In this document: in pieces, positions 1-11,771 of the stretch | How the letters are laid out: each line of letters starts with the position of its first letter | How positions within the stretch are numbered: position 1 is the stretch's first letter | Origin: Melastoma dodecandrum | Taxonomy: Eukaryota > Streptophyta > Magnoliopsida > Myrtales > Melastomataceae | Reading direction: 5' to 3' | NCBI GenBank assembly: GCA_029817715.1 | Contig: JARUPY010000085.1 | Location: forward strand, 1,488,001 to 1,552,000 | DNA length: 64,000 nt | Translations under genes and position numbers: made by a program | The notes under the pieces: generated by a model | The model's database searches: none | The model's input: only the letters and a program-made list of their open reading frames with translations | What the model was told of the DNA's origin: nothing

Positions 1-1362
1 GCACGATTTCAATTTGATTCTAGACATGATTGTTGGTTTCCGGTTGCAACAGCAAAAGTTGAGAATTGGATCTACATACGCGGAGCTTCTCGAGGATATC
101 TGGGTACTTTGCGAGGTAATAAACAGCCCACATGATCGAGAGTGTGGTGGACTCGAATCCTGCAACCACGATGCTCACGATGTTGTCCACCAATTCCCTG
201 TCCGTTAACTTGTTGCCTTGTTCGTCTCTCATCTCCATTAGGCCATCGAGCAAGTCCTTGTTTGCCCCCTCGTTCGGGTTTCTCTTCCTCATCTCCATCC
301 TTTCTTCGAATACGGCCTCGAGCTTCTTACGACACTGCCGTTAGTTTGAGGAAGATTTGATTAGTTCGTCTCCTTCGGTTAGATTTCCCGGGCGAAAGTG
401 TTTAGGGCTCGACTGCGTTTTTTCATGGAACGCTTTCAAGAATCGAGGAGGATAAATGGGTTTATTGGGATCAAACCTTCAAAGCATGGCGATACGCAGA
501 TCCAGGAAGATTTAGCGGCAGTGCTCTGAATCCCTTTACCAAGCCATCAAACCATGCCAGGAGATCCTCTAGTTCCGGGCCTGGTTCCATACTCACAAAC
601 AGTTTTCCGATGTTCTCGAATGTAACCTGCTGGTAAAATATCTCAGAGAGTTGTCCAATAACCCGAAGATAAAGGAAACTGTCAGCAACACCTTTTTCGA
701 TTCCTTGTAGGTGATGACTCTGCCCTTTTCAGCCCATGACTGTAACGCTGCAACAATGCGCGGCTGTACTAATTGCGTTATTCGGCGAAGCGCATCAGGC
801 TTGTTGATCGCATCGACCACAAAGCGCCTGATCCGCTCATGCTGCTTCCCCTGAACCGCCACCATAGAAGTCCTCCCGACTAGCTCGACCGCGGGCCATT
901 CCAGCTCAAAGTGAGAGTTTGTTTGGAGCACGAACTTGTTCACCTCCGGGAGGCATGTGATAATCGAAGGCTTCCCGAAGAGGTGAGTCCTGAACATCCC
1001 AACTCCATCACCATACCTAATCATCGACGTGAAAGAAGAGAACAGTTAGCTTTTCTGATCTCAACATCTGTGGAGATAGTTACAAGATCTGGCGCTTACT
1101 TTTGTCGCATGCGGTCAATGTACTCATCGGGTCGACGGATGATCTTGAAGTGCCAGAGGAAGACGAACATCTCCCCAAAGTATGGCAAACCCATGCGCCC
1201 CGGGGGAAGCATAGATCCAAAAACGGAGCACTTCTTCACAGCGGGGACAACATACCGGAGCTCGTTCCACGACCACAGTACCCATGCAAGCAGAGGAATC
1301 ACTCCTAGCATGACCGTCATCCATGCTGTCATCGCGGTTTCCATCTCCCGCTCAGATATCAT
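1..1362 (-). CDS. KAO-like cytochrome P450 (CYP85 clan), 5' part; gene runs off the left edge
   Basis: Partial gene. Visible exons on the minus strand are 1362-1100, 1016-692, 626-477 and 334-80, each bounded by GT/AG, and the reading frame stays open across all joins. The protein starts with a hydrophobic ER anchor (MTVMLGVIPLLAWVLW), followed by the proline-rich hinge LPPGRMGLPYFGE. Exon 4 carries the I-helix oxygen-binding motif AGFEST. The heme Cys loop lies outside the window. The overall pattern (hinge, YGDGVGMFRTHLFG, MEMRDEQGNKLTDRE) matches ent-kaurenoic-acid-oxidase-like P450s (CYP88/CYP729 type), which oxidise diterpenoid or triterpenoid acids at the ER. The exact substrate is not deducible. 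Start: ATG at 1362 (MISEREMETAM) or ATG at 1344 (METAM); neither can be excluded. A degenerate tandem copy lies directly upstream in the same orientation. Confidence 0.85.
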
Positions 1363-1871
1363 CAGTTGTCTGATGGCACCAACAATGATATAGGGTGTGC
1401 AAGGCGGAGGATTGTACCGCGATTTAAAATAAATGGTATTTCCGTAGAAAGCCCGGTGCAAGGTGTGTGCTTATTAATCAGAATCTACTAGAGATTATTC
1501 CTTTGCTCCGGCCACGCTATCCGACAAATTGCATCCGCCAACTAAAGGGGAACTTAGTTGCTAAATTAAGCCTGAAAATCGATTTGGGAGGCGCCAGGTG
1601 ATAAAATAATGCAGTTTCATCAGAGAATGACAATGACCCTGTTGATTGGCTTGTCATTACTGGAATCTCTGAAAACGAAGATGAGGATGCCATTCGGGGC
1701 TAAAATGCAGAACAAGCGACATCGAAGCTTATTTCACATCACAGGGGGCCATGTTGAATTACTGGCACTAGAGCATACATGTAGGATACCGCATAAAGCA
1801 TCAAATAGAAAAGCATCAATCATGACCAAGAGCAACAGCTGACAGCATAGACCAGCTCATATCGGCAATGA
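1363..1871. other. Spacer between the P450 gene and the P450 pseudogene
   Basis: About 0.5 kb with no gene. It should hold the promoter of the left P450 and the 3' flank of the dead copy. I see no clear TATA box and no repeat. Confidence 0.5.
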
Positions 1872-2812
1872 TCAGAGACTGTGGATGATAATCTCGACCC
1901 CATCTGCAGGCTTGTGGTTTGGAAAATACACGAAATCTGCTTTTGGATTTACCACTTCCATTCTGGAACAAGAGCAAAAGATCAGCGTGCACTTTAGCGA
2001 GATATCTCTGTAAATCATTTCTTACCTGTATCCAATTGATAAATAGTAAAGCAGTATCGCCAACTGATATCTCTGGAGCATGTTGCCCGCACAAACACTT
2101 GCTCCCCCGCTGAATACCTGATACGTCCCGGGTTTCGACATTTTCTATGAGAACATAAACTAACTTTTACGTCATATGCACTCCCACTAGGAGCGAAGGG
2201 TCAAACTATGTCGATTGGCTTGCATACCATATGTCGGGATTGAAACATATGGGGTCGTCAAAATTCTAGGGATTCATATGAAGGTATCTGAGCCACACGA
2301 TCACATTCTGGTTCTTGGGTTTCCTGTAACCTGCATGCAAAGGAACAAAAAGCAAAACAGAGGAAGAGCAAAATTTCGAGGCTCGAGGGGAGATTTAGCG
2401 TTGTGGTTGTCCAGACAGTTCTTACCTTCATAATCAATATCATCTTTCGCATTTCGGAAGACGTTTAATGCGATGTTTACCAATCTGATAGTTTCTTAGA
2501 GCACTTTGCCAGGGTACTTCATGTTCTTGACATCTTTACTTGTAATGAACTCCCCATTCCTGGTCTTGCTGATGGCCCTGCACTCCTGCGAATGAATCGA
2601 GCCATGTAATTACCGGTTCTCCAAACTCCGATGCTTAAACATTACATGGTGCTCGATGGCTTTCTACTCTATACTTGTCGAGGGCTTTTGTGTACTTAAC
2701 GAGAAAGTATATTGCCCACATGATTGATAATGTTGTCAACTCGAATCCTCCGAAGATGAGGCTCACGATGTTGTACACTGCTTCCCTATCTGATAGTTTG
2801 TTGCCTTGTTCA

Positions 2813-3498
2813 TGTTGGGTATTTCTCTCCATATGTGGAGTAGCCCAAGCCTATGTTTTGTACATAGATGAAGCCCAAAAAGCCCACAAGTATTTAAGGT
2901 ATTTTTTTTTAGGGTTATCTTTAGACCTAAGAATACAAGTGGAGGTTGCCACCAAGGAGGTGTTTTTGGGATCCCGCCGCAGCTCCATTCCAGCCTGGGC
3001 GACGTTTGCTTCTTGGTCTTTTCCCGCCGATCGCACCGTTAGAATCTCGTGAAACTTTGAGGAAGTATTCCTTACTTGAGCTTCTTCATTCTGAGCGGTT
3101 GGATTGGCGATTGATGTCTTTTTGCTGGAGATTTCGTATTGTATCCGAGACGGCAGATTGTGTGTTTATGATTTTCAGCTTCTCTTCATTTAATATCCTT
3201 AGCGTATGATTTCCAAGATGGATTCTTGATGTTTACGTTGAGTTAGGAAGAGGATTGAGAGCTGATTATTGGTGTTTAGAGAGGAACACTTGTATACCCA
3301 CTTCTTTGTTGTTTTAGTGGAAGTTTAGTGGTGCCTCGGGCCGTGGTTTTACTCCTCACATTGAGGAGGTTTCCACGTAAAATCTCGGTGTTGTTTCTTC
3401 GTCGTTAATTATTTATTTCCACTGTGAGAAACATAATCTGGCCTTAAGAAGTCATTCGACGTATTTCGGGGTGTTGTAGTTTGTGTCACATCCCATCA
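2813..3498 (+). repeat. 5' LTR of the 2813-8217 copia element
   Basis: 686 bp, TGTTGGGTAT...CCCATCA. A TATTTAAGG TATA-like box occurs near 2891. It differs from the 3' LTR at a CCGCCG/CCGTCG site and a TCCACTG/TCCGCTG site. Confidence 0.95.
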
Positions 3499-3541
3499 AG
3501 TGGTATCAGAGCGCAGTTTATTTGATTGTGATCTGTGTTGA

Positions 3542-6500
3542 ATGATGGAGGCTAATACGAGCAAGATGATTATGTTGACTGGTTCAAATTATTCTTCTTG
3601 GAAATCTCGAATGGAAGATTTGCTTTATGTGAAGAATTATTACATGCATGTTTTCTGTACAGAAAAACCAGATGATAAGACAGATGAGCAGTGGACTATC
3701 TTTCATAGGCAAGTATGTGGATATATCAGACAGTGGGTTGAGGATAATGTGCTGAATCATATCAGTGGAATCAACCATGCTCGGACTCTTTGGAGTAAGC
3801 TTGATGAGCTATATGCCAGCAATACAGGAAGCAACAAGATGTACGTCATGAATCAGCTGTTGGGATTGAAGTACAAGGATGGTTCCTCTATGGCGGATCA
3901 TATCAACAGCTTTCAGGGTTATATTAATCAGTTGTCTTCCATGGGTCTCAGATTTGAGGATGAGTTGCTTGGCTTATGGTTATTTGGCAGTTTGCCGCAT
4001 ACTTGGGATACTTTCAGGACATCTGTTTCTAATTCATCTCCAAAAGGAGTGGTTACATATGATCTGGCGAAGGCTAGCTGTATGAATGAAGAGGTGAGGA
4101 GAAAATCTCTTGATTCTAATTCTTCTTCGAAGTCGGATATTCTGGTTACCGAGTCACGGGGGAGAGGTTATAGCCGTGGACCGAAGAGTAGAGATGGCAA
4201 TAGCAGGAGCAAGTCTCGAGGAAAGTTTGCTGATGTTGAGTGCCATCATTACGGGAAGAAAGGACATATCAAGCCTTTCTGTCGGCTTTTGAAGAAGGAG
4301 AATAAACAGAAGTATAAGGACAAGGGAAAAGAGAAGAAATCAGGTGAAAGTAGTGATGCGGAACGGGTTGCCACTACTACTGAGGATTTTCTGATTGTCT
4401 ATGATTCTGACGTGGTTAATTTGACTAGCCACGAGACCAGTTGGGTGATTGACAATGGTACTTCTACTCATACTACCTCCCGGAAGGACTTCTTCACTTC
4501 TTATACACCAGGTAGTTTCGGTTGTGTGAAGTTGGGAAATGATGGTGAGGCAAAGTTTGTTGGCATTGGTGATATTTGCTTGGAGACTAGTATTGGTTCC
4601 AAGTTGATTTTGAAAGATGTGAAACATGTTCCAGATATCAGGTTGATTTTGATTTCAACTGGAAAGCTAGATGATGATGGTTATTGTAGTACCTTTGCAA
4701 ATGGAAGATGGAAGCTTACCAAAGGTTCGATGACTGTAGCCAGAGGTGAGAGATCTTCATCTTTATACATGTTGCATGCTAAGATTGCGAGTCATGTTGT
4801 TAATGTGGCTGAAAATGTAGCTATATCTGAGTTGTGGCATAAAAGGCTTGGTCATATCAGTGAGAAAGGTCTTTCTCTCTTAGGCAGAAAGAACGTATTA
4901 TCTGGTTTGGAGAGTGCCAGCTTGCAGAGGTGTGATCATTGTTTGGCAGGAAAGCAGAATCGTATTTCTTTTTCTTCATCGTCTGAAAGAAAAGAGAATG
5001 TTCTTGACTTGGTTCATTCAGATTTATGCGGTCCTATGAAGGTTCAGACCATAGGTGGATCTCTTTATTTTGTTACTTTCATTGATGATCATTCAAGAAA
5101 GACTTGGGTTTATACTTTGAAGCACAAGAGCCAAGTTATAGATGTGTTCAAACAGTTTCATGTTTCGGTTGAGAGGGAAACTGGAAGAAAGCTCAAGTGC
5201 ATTCGATCTGATAATGGAGGTGAGTATTCGGGGCCATTTGATGAGTATTGTAGACAACATGGCATCCGACATCAAAAGACGCCACCCAAGACACCTCAGT
5301 TAAATGGGTTAGCAGAGAGGATGAACAGGACACTCGTTGAACGGGTAAGATGTATTCTTTCACATGCCAAGTTACCGAAGTCATTTTGGGGAGAAGCTCT
5401 TAACACTGTTGTTCACGTGTTAAATCTTACACCATGTGTTCCCTTGAAGTTTGATGTTCCAAATCGAGTTTGGAGTGGTAAGGATCCCTCTTATGATCAC
5501 TTGAAAGTTTTTGGATGTAAAGCTTTTGTGCATATTCCAAGTGATGAGAGAAGTAAGCTTGATTTGAAGTCAAAGCAATGTGTTTTCATCGGATATGGTC
5601 AGGATGATTTTGGCTACAGATTTTATGATCCTATCTCGAAGAAGCTTATTCAAAACAGAGATGCGGTTTTTATAGAGGATCAGACTATTGAGGATATTGA
5701 GAAGGTGAAACCTTCAACTGCTTCTAGAAGTGAGAACTTGGATATGAGTATCGTTCCTCAGTGTCAATTCCATCCCAAAGTGAAGTTCAGGATGATGAGC
5801 ATGGGACTGATGAGATTGAAACCGAAGTTGTTGATGATTTACCAACAACTGAAGCTCCAAGTGACGTGCCACTCAGAAGGTCGTTGAGAGAACGACAACC
5901 ATCCACCAGGTATCCAGTTAATGAGTATGTTTTGTTGACTGATGGGGGAGAACCCGAATATTTTGCAGAAGCTATGGAGAGTGAGCAAAAGGAAGAATGG
6001 GTTCGTGCTATGGATGATGAGATGAAATCGCTTCACGACAATAATACTTATGATTTGGTGAAGTTGCCTAAGGGTAAGCGTGCCTTGAAGAACAGATGGA
6101 TATTCAGGGTAAAGCATGAACACAACTCTCGGCCGCGATATAAAGCGAGATTGGTTGTAAAGGGCTTTAGTCAGAGGAAATGAATTGATTTTGATGAGAT
6201 ATTCTCTCCGGTTGTCAAGATGTCATCTATTCGAGTTGTGATGGGTTTAGCTGCTAGCCTTGACTTGGAGATTGAGCAAATGGATGTTAAGACAGCCTTT
6301 CTTCATGGTGACTTGCACGAAGAGATTTACATGGAACAACCTGAAGGTTTCATTGTAAAAGGAAAAGAAGATTTTGTGTGCAAGCTCAACAAAAGTCTTT
6401 ACGGTTTAAAACAAGCTCCAAGGCAATGGTATATGAAGTTTGAGTCCTTTATGGGGGAGCATGGCTACACCAGAACCAACACAGACCATTGTGTCTTCTT

Positions 6501-7515
6501 TCAGAGGTTTGGTGATGATGACTTCATTATTCTCTTATTGTATGTGGATGATATGCTTCTTGTTGGCAGGAATATTTCCCGCATTAATCAATTGAAGAAG
6601 CAATTGAACAAGTCTTTTGCTATGAAAGACTTAGGTCCTGCAGAACAGATTCTTGCCATGAGGATTACCAGAAGAAGAGAAGAGAAGAAGATCTTCTTAT
6701 TGCAGGAGAAGTATATTCACAAAGTGTTGGAAATGTTCAATATTGAAAATGCTAAAGCAGTAAGTTCTCCATTTCCTTCTGGAGTTAAGTTGAGCCGCGA
6801 TCATTGTCCTTCTTCTGATGAGCATAGGCAGTATATGCAGAAGGTTCCTTATAGTTCTGCTGTTGGTAGTTTGATGTATGCTATGGTGTGCACGAGACCT
6901 GATATTGCGCATGCTGTTAGCGTGGTGAGCCGATTCTTGTCTAATCCTGGTAAGGAGCATTGGAATGTGGTGAAATGGATCATGAGGTATTTGCGTGGTA
7001 CCGCAGATTATGGTATATGTTTCGGAGGTGGTGAGCAAAAGTTGATTGGCTATGCAGATGCAGATATGGCTGGAGATATTGATACTCGTAAGTCGACATC
7101 TGGTTATCTGATTACCTTTGCAGGGGGAGCCGTTTCTTGGCAATCTAGGCTTCAGAAATGTGTTGCACTTTCTACTACCGAGGCGGAATTCATTGCCGCA
7201 ATGGAAGCGTGCAAAGAGTTATTATGGATGAAGAATTTTCTTCAAGAACTTGGATTCAATCAAGAACGGTATGTTCTCTTCTGTGATATCCAAAGTGCCA
7301 TATATCTTGCGAAGAATTCTATTTTCCATGCGAAGTCGAAGCATATTGATATGAGATACCATTGGATTCGAGATGTTGTGAATTCAAAATTGGTGCATAT
7401 TGAGAAGATCCATACTGATGATAATGGATCGGATATGATGACAAAAGCACTTTCTAGAGAAAGAATTATTACTTGTCGTCAAGTCGCCGGTATCACGGCG
7501 AGTTCTTCCACATAG
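3542..7515 (+). pseudogene. copia gag-pol, interrupted by a frameshift and a stop
   Basis: Order is gag, zinc knuckle, protease, integrase, reverse transcriptase, RNase H. The first frame opens at ATG 3545 ([11 protein letters not shown]) and runs to 5887. The frame shifts near 5740-5765, and a TGA at 6181-6183 interrupts the RT N-terminus. The remainder (to 7515) includes LYVDDMLLVG of RT and the RNase H region. The zinc knuckle reads [14 protein letters not shown], so Tyr replaces the second Cys of CX2CX4HX4C. The protease motif reads DNGTSTH where copia proteases have D-S/T-G. The integrase zinc region (HKRLGH...CDHCLAGK) and the catalytic segments around LVHSDLCGP and [11 protein letters not shown] look intact. 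The copy cannot make a full active polyprotein by itself. Confidence 0.92.
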
Positions 7516-7531
7516 TCGAGAGGGGGAGATT

Positions 7532-8217
7532 TGTTGGGTATTTCTCTCCATATGTGGAGTAGCCCAAGCCTATGTTTTGTACATAGATGAAGCCCAAAAA
7601 GCCCACAAGTATTTAAGGTATTTTTTTTTAGGGTTATCTTTAGACCTAAGAATACAAGTGGAGGTTGCCACCAAGGAGGTGTTTTTGGGATCCCGCCGCA
7701 GCTCCATTCCAGCCTGGGCGACGTTTGCTTCTTGGTCTTTTCCCGTCGATCGCACCGTTAGAATCTCGTGAAACTTTGAGGAAGTATTCCTTACTTGAGC
7801 TTCTTCATTCTGAGCGGTTGGATTGGCGATTGATGTCTTTTTGCTGGAGATTTCGTATTGTATCCGAGACGGCAGATTGTGTGTTTATGATTTTCAGCTT
7901 CTCTTCATTTAATATCCTTAGCGTATGATTTCCAAGATGGATTCTTGATGTTTACGTTGAGTTAGGAAGAGGATTGAGAGCTGATTATTGGTGTTTAGAG
8001 AGGAACACTTGTATACCCACTTCTTTGTTGTTTTAGTGGAAGTTTAGTGGTGCCTCGGGCCGTGGTTTTACTCCTCACATTGAGGAGGTTTCCACGTAAA
8101 ATCTCGGTGTTGTTTCTTCGTCGTTAATTATTTATTTCCGCTGTGAGAAACATAATCTGGCCTTAAGAAGTCATTCGACGTATTTCGGGGTGTTGTAGTT
8201 TGTGTCACATCCCATCA
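7532..8217 (+). repeat. 3' LTR of the 2813-8217 copia element
   Basis: 686 bp, nearly identical to the 5' LTR, preceded by the purine tract GAGAGGGGGAGAT. Confidence 0.95.
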
Positions 8218-8859
8218 GTTCGTCCTTCGCCATCAGACAATCCAACAAAGTGTTCTCAGTTCCTTCCGGCTGCATCATCATCCTTACTTTGAAGATCTCC
8301 TCGGGCTTCTTCCGGCAATGTCAATATAGAAAAAATGGATTATATATTTCAGTTGAATCGTATCTCTGCGCTGCGGCCATGCACTTCACCTCTTGCTCTG
8401 CCGCTTATTGTCTGAATGCTTGAGGAAACTCTGTGAAGCAGATATCCTTAGGAATAGTAAACGACGTAATTCTGTGATTTAATCGAAACTGAACCTTCAG
8501 GGCATTGCGGTACGCAGTTCAGGGAAAATTAAGCGGTAAGGCTCTAACTCCCTTGATCACGTCACTGAACATCTACAGAAGCTCCTCCAGTTCAGGCCCA
8601 GGCTCAGTGCTTGCTGATTGTTTCCCAATGTTCTCGAATGGAACCTGTGCTAAACCAAACCGGCTGGACCAAAATACCATGAAGTTTTTGTTGTACTTGT
8701 AAAACTCAGGGATGAAAGAAGGGCTAGTTGTATTGGTACCTTCTTGGACTCCTTATAAGCTATGATTCGGCCTTTCGCGGCCCAGGACTGTAGGGCTTCC
8801 ATGATACGAGGTTGTACCAGTAGGGTAATTCGGTGGATGGCATCGGGTTTGTTGATGGC

Positions 8860-9279
8860 TGTTGGGGAAATTCACTTCGTCGTGTGGAGCTTCGACGGTG
8901 AAACTTGAAATAAAAACAACACACGCAAGATTTACGTGGTTCGGCCAAAACCGGCCTACGTCCACATGGAGGTCCTCCGAAGATTCCACTAGATAATCGA
9001 GATTACAAAAGCACCAAGTGTGTCGCTCATCCACTCGAGATACAAGAAAATCCTAACCCCGAATCCCACCACACACTCTATATCACACCTGGTACCTAAT
9101 AACCTAGACAAAGTCTCTCTTTATAGATAGTCCTAACTTGTCCTAAGTTAGAAATCTAATACAATAGTATCTAGATATTAGCCAAGAATCATATAATATA
9201 TAACCATATCTATCGGATATTATATTTTCGAAATATTACGTAATCTCAAAAGATCTCAACTTCGGACCAAATCCTAACA
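8860..9279 (-). repeat. 3' LTR (element orientation) of the gag-only copia element
   Basis: 420 bp. Shorter than its partner: the segment after the AATCCC motif near 9064 differs in sequence and length from the right LTR, an indel-type difference that points to an older insertion than the neighbouring copia element. Confidence 0.88.
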
Positions 9280-9342
9280 ATCTACATCTTGGGCCGAAGT
9301 TATCGAATTCTCCTTCCCTGTACCTCCAGAGCCTCGAAGAGC

Positions 9343-10935
9343 TCATCCCTTCATCCGTCGTGCCTTATTGAAAGCGTTGTCACTACTTTTAACTATCGCT
9401 CTACCTTTCACACGATCGCAATACTTGTGCTCCCGAGCAACCATCGCGTACCGTGTCTCCAGCTCTCTCTTACGCTCTACACTCAGTACCTTCTTCGTAC
9501 CCCGAGAAGGCTCACCTTTCGACTGTTGCCAGACCTCTCCACTTGGAACTTTAATATGCTCCACCTCACTCTTGACATCACCGTCAATGTAAGCATTACC
9601 ACCGAACTTCCTCATCGGTTTCACCTTACTTGACACCCTCAAGCCCGTACACATCACCCGTGTACCCGCGTTGCTAGCTAACGCTCCACCTCGACAAATA
9701 ACCCCGGATCCGCATCCCGTTGAGCCATGTGAGAAGTTGTCACTAACGACTTTTTCGAAAAGATGATAAATACCTCCAATCTTCTTCGCCTTCATCAGCA
9801 CAAGGGTTCCCCGAATAATCTTTAGAACTCCACCCCCTAAATAACAGCGGCATCCCTCGTCATCCAAGGCTTCAAGGGAAATCAAATTTTTCTTCAGCTC
9901 CGGAACATGACGTACCCCTGTCGACGGCCTCACTACACCATCAAGCATCTTGATGCTCACTGTACCGACTCCAGACACCCGACACTCTGAGTTGTTTCCC
10001 ATGTAAACCTTACCCGAACCAACTTTCTGCTAAGCTGAGAAGTACTCCATGTGTGGTGTCATATGATGGGTACATCCGGAATCAAGAATCCATTGATCAC
10101 CTATAAGGTTGGTCGTGGCCATAAGAACTTTGTCGTCGCCATCCGTCGAGCTCGTCTCCGTAAATTCAGCTATGTTCCCACTCAACGACCCATCCAATTT
10201 TCCCTTCTCCTTGCAATCCCTTTTCCAATGTCCCTTCTTTCCGCACCTCCAACATGATGCATGCTTCCTAGACTTTGACCTCGATCGGTCACTTCTCCCG
10301 CGATCTTGCTCGTTCCTTACTACGAGCCCAACGTCGGAATAGGAATTCCCTTCACTGTTCCTTTTCCTGTGATAGAATCTCAACAAAGGACCAACGACAT
10401 CCTCAAAGTCTAGCGTCTCCTTACCCCGTGTTAAAGTCGTATAAAGATTTTCGTAAGCATTCGTGCTTGGTAACGAGTTCAGAAGAATCAACGCCTTGTC
10501 TTCTTCGTCGAACGCACATAAATCTTCAATAAATCGTTAATGAGTCGATTGAACACATTGATGTGTTGGCTCAAATCCGAGCCCGCCTCCATCTTCAAAG
10601 CGTACAACTTCTCCTTGAGATAGAACTTGTTCGACAATGACTTTGACATGTACCTGGACTCCAGTTTCCGCCGCACCACTGCTGGCGACTCCTTGTCTAT
10701 CACGTTATATATCACGTCGTCTGCAAGAACAAAACCTGATGGTTGACACCGCTTTCGACTCCATCTCCATCCAATTTGCGTTGCTCATGTCCGCCGGCTT
10801 TCTTTCCGTCAACGCCTTTACTATTTCTTACTGCACCAGCAAATCGATCACCTTCCGCTGCCACAGTCCGAAGTTCCCAGTCCCGTCGAACTTCATCACA
10901 TCGAATTTTGCAGGCAAAATCCCAGTCATCTTCAT
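9343..10935 (-). pseudogene. gag-protease reading frame of the non-autonomous copia element
   Basis: ATG at 10935 (MKMTGILPAKF). A frame change occurs near 10725, a stop after LLVQ, and a TAG at 10029-10027. Recognisable parts in order: gag (LTRGKETLDFEDVV), zinc knuckle CWRCGKKGHWKRDC with all four ligands, and protease WILDSGCTHHM with the active DSG triplet. After IYHLFEKVV the copia similarity stops. About 120 residues of basic sequence (WQQSKGEPSRGTKK, VERKRELETRY) then run to a stop near 9343. I cannot assign this tail to any retrotransposon domain. Confidence 0.85.
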
Positions 10936-10954
10936 GACCCGCGCTGATACCAAT

Positions 10955-11420
10955 TGTTGGGGAAATTTAGCTTGCCGTGTCGAGCCTCGATGGTGAAACT
11001 TGGACGAAAAACAACACACGCAAGATTTACGTGGTTCGGCCAAAACCGGCCTACGTCCACGGGGAGGTCCTCCGAAGATTCCACTAGATAACCGAGATTA
11101 CAAAAGCACCAAGTGTGTTGCTCACCCACCCGAGATACAAGAAAATCCTAACCCCGAATCCCGTAGAATAACTTCTACCCAGACCCAATGATTTTCTCTC
11201 TCGAATGTCACGCACTCACCGTGTCACACCAACCCTAATAACCTAGACAAAGTCCCTATTTATAGATAGTCCTAACTTGTCCTCCAAGTTAGAAATCTAA
11301 TACAATAGTATCTAGATATTAGCCTAGAATCATATAATATCTAACTATATCTATCAGATATTATATTTTCGAAATATTACGTAATCTCAAAAGATCTCAA
11401 CTTCGGACCAAATCCTAACA
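10955..11420 (-). repeat. 5' LTR (element orientation) of the gag-only copia element
   Basis: 466 bp, same ends as the left LTR. The central part (about 11160-11235) is longer and partly unrelated to the left LTR. Confidence 0.88.
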
Positions 11421-11771
11421 ATGACATTGACCACAAAGGCTCTGAGCCGCTAATGCTCAACCCCCTGAACCACAATCAAAGAGGTTCTGCCCATTAGTTT
11501 GGTTGTCGGCCATCCCTGTCCAAACTTTGTGTTGTCAGACTATAGCACAATCCGGGAAGCATGTGATTATAGACGTCCTCCAAAAATGGTGCCCCCAGAA
11601 CATTCCAACTCCGTCAACATCTTCGTACCCGTTCATCACCAAAAACAAGATGAGCACAAGTTTTCTTAAGGCCGGGAAAAAGAAAGGAGGGGGAGAGGGT
11701 TAGAAAACAAGCTCGAGAACCTTACTTCTGCGGCAAGGAGTTGATGTACTGGTCGGGGCGGTGGACAACCC

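Larger units (their letters stand above)
2813..8217 (+). mobile_element. Ty1-copia LTR retrotransposon (Tork/TNT1-like), young insertion
   Basis: 5405-bp element with 686-bp LTRs starting TG and ending CA. A primer-binding site TGGTATCAGAGC (initiator tRNA-Met type) sits at 3501-3512, and a purine-rich tract at 7519-7530 abuts the 3' LTR. Flanks are GTTCA (2808-2812) and GTTCG (8218-8222): a 5-bp target duplication with one change. The intact P450 copy reads GTTCG at the same place, so the left flank is the mutated one. The insertion lies inside the I-helix exon of the P450 pseudogene. By eye the two LTRs differ at only two positions, so it inserted recently, yet its coding region is already broken. 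Confidence 0.95.
8860..11420 (-). mobile_element. Short non-autonomous copia element with gag and protease only (TR-GAG-like)
   Basis: 2561-bp element. On the minus strand the LTRs start TGTTAGGATTTGG and end CCCCAACA. The primer-binding site TGGTATCAGCGC (complement of 10941-10952) lies two bases inside the right LTR, so the right LTR is the 5' one. Flanks are ATGGC (8855-8859) and ATGAC (11421-11425): a 5-bp duplication with one mismatch, inside the P450 pseudogene. Between the LTRs are gag and a protease segment, then an unfamiliar C-terminal extension. I find no integrase, RT or RNase H. Gag-retaining short elements of this kind are known in plants as TR-GAG; they must be moved in trans. 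Confidence 0.88.
1872..11771 (-). pseudogene. KAO-like cytochrome P450 pseudogene, broken by two copia elements
   Basis: Second copy of the left-edge P450, same orientation, in three pieces: 11771-11421, 8859-8218 and 2812-1872. The right piece aligns with exons 1-2 of the intact gene but is scrambled and has no recognisable start. The middle piece keeps the YKESKK-type exon end with a GT donor. The left piece is best preserved: an I-helix exon (FGGFELTTLSIMWAIYFL), an ETIRLVNIALNVFRNAKDD exon, a YRKPKNQNVIVWLRYLHMNP exon, a heme-loop exon containing SVCAGNMLQ with the Cys ligand, and a last exon ending at a TGA at 1874-1872 (VNPKADFVYFPNHKPADGVE). In-frame stops lie at 2498-2496 (TAA, just before ETIRL) and 2268-2266 (TAG, after HMNP). 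It is a dead tandem duplicate, and its 3' half supplies the family heme motif missing from the truncated left gene. Confidence 0.85.

Noticed and set aside
911..1393. 160-codon plus-strand frame opposite the P450 gene
   Set aside because: Antisense to well-supported P450 exons 1 and 2, with no independent signals.
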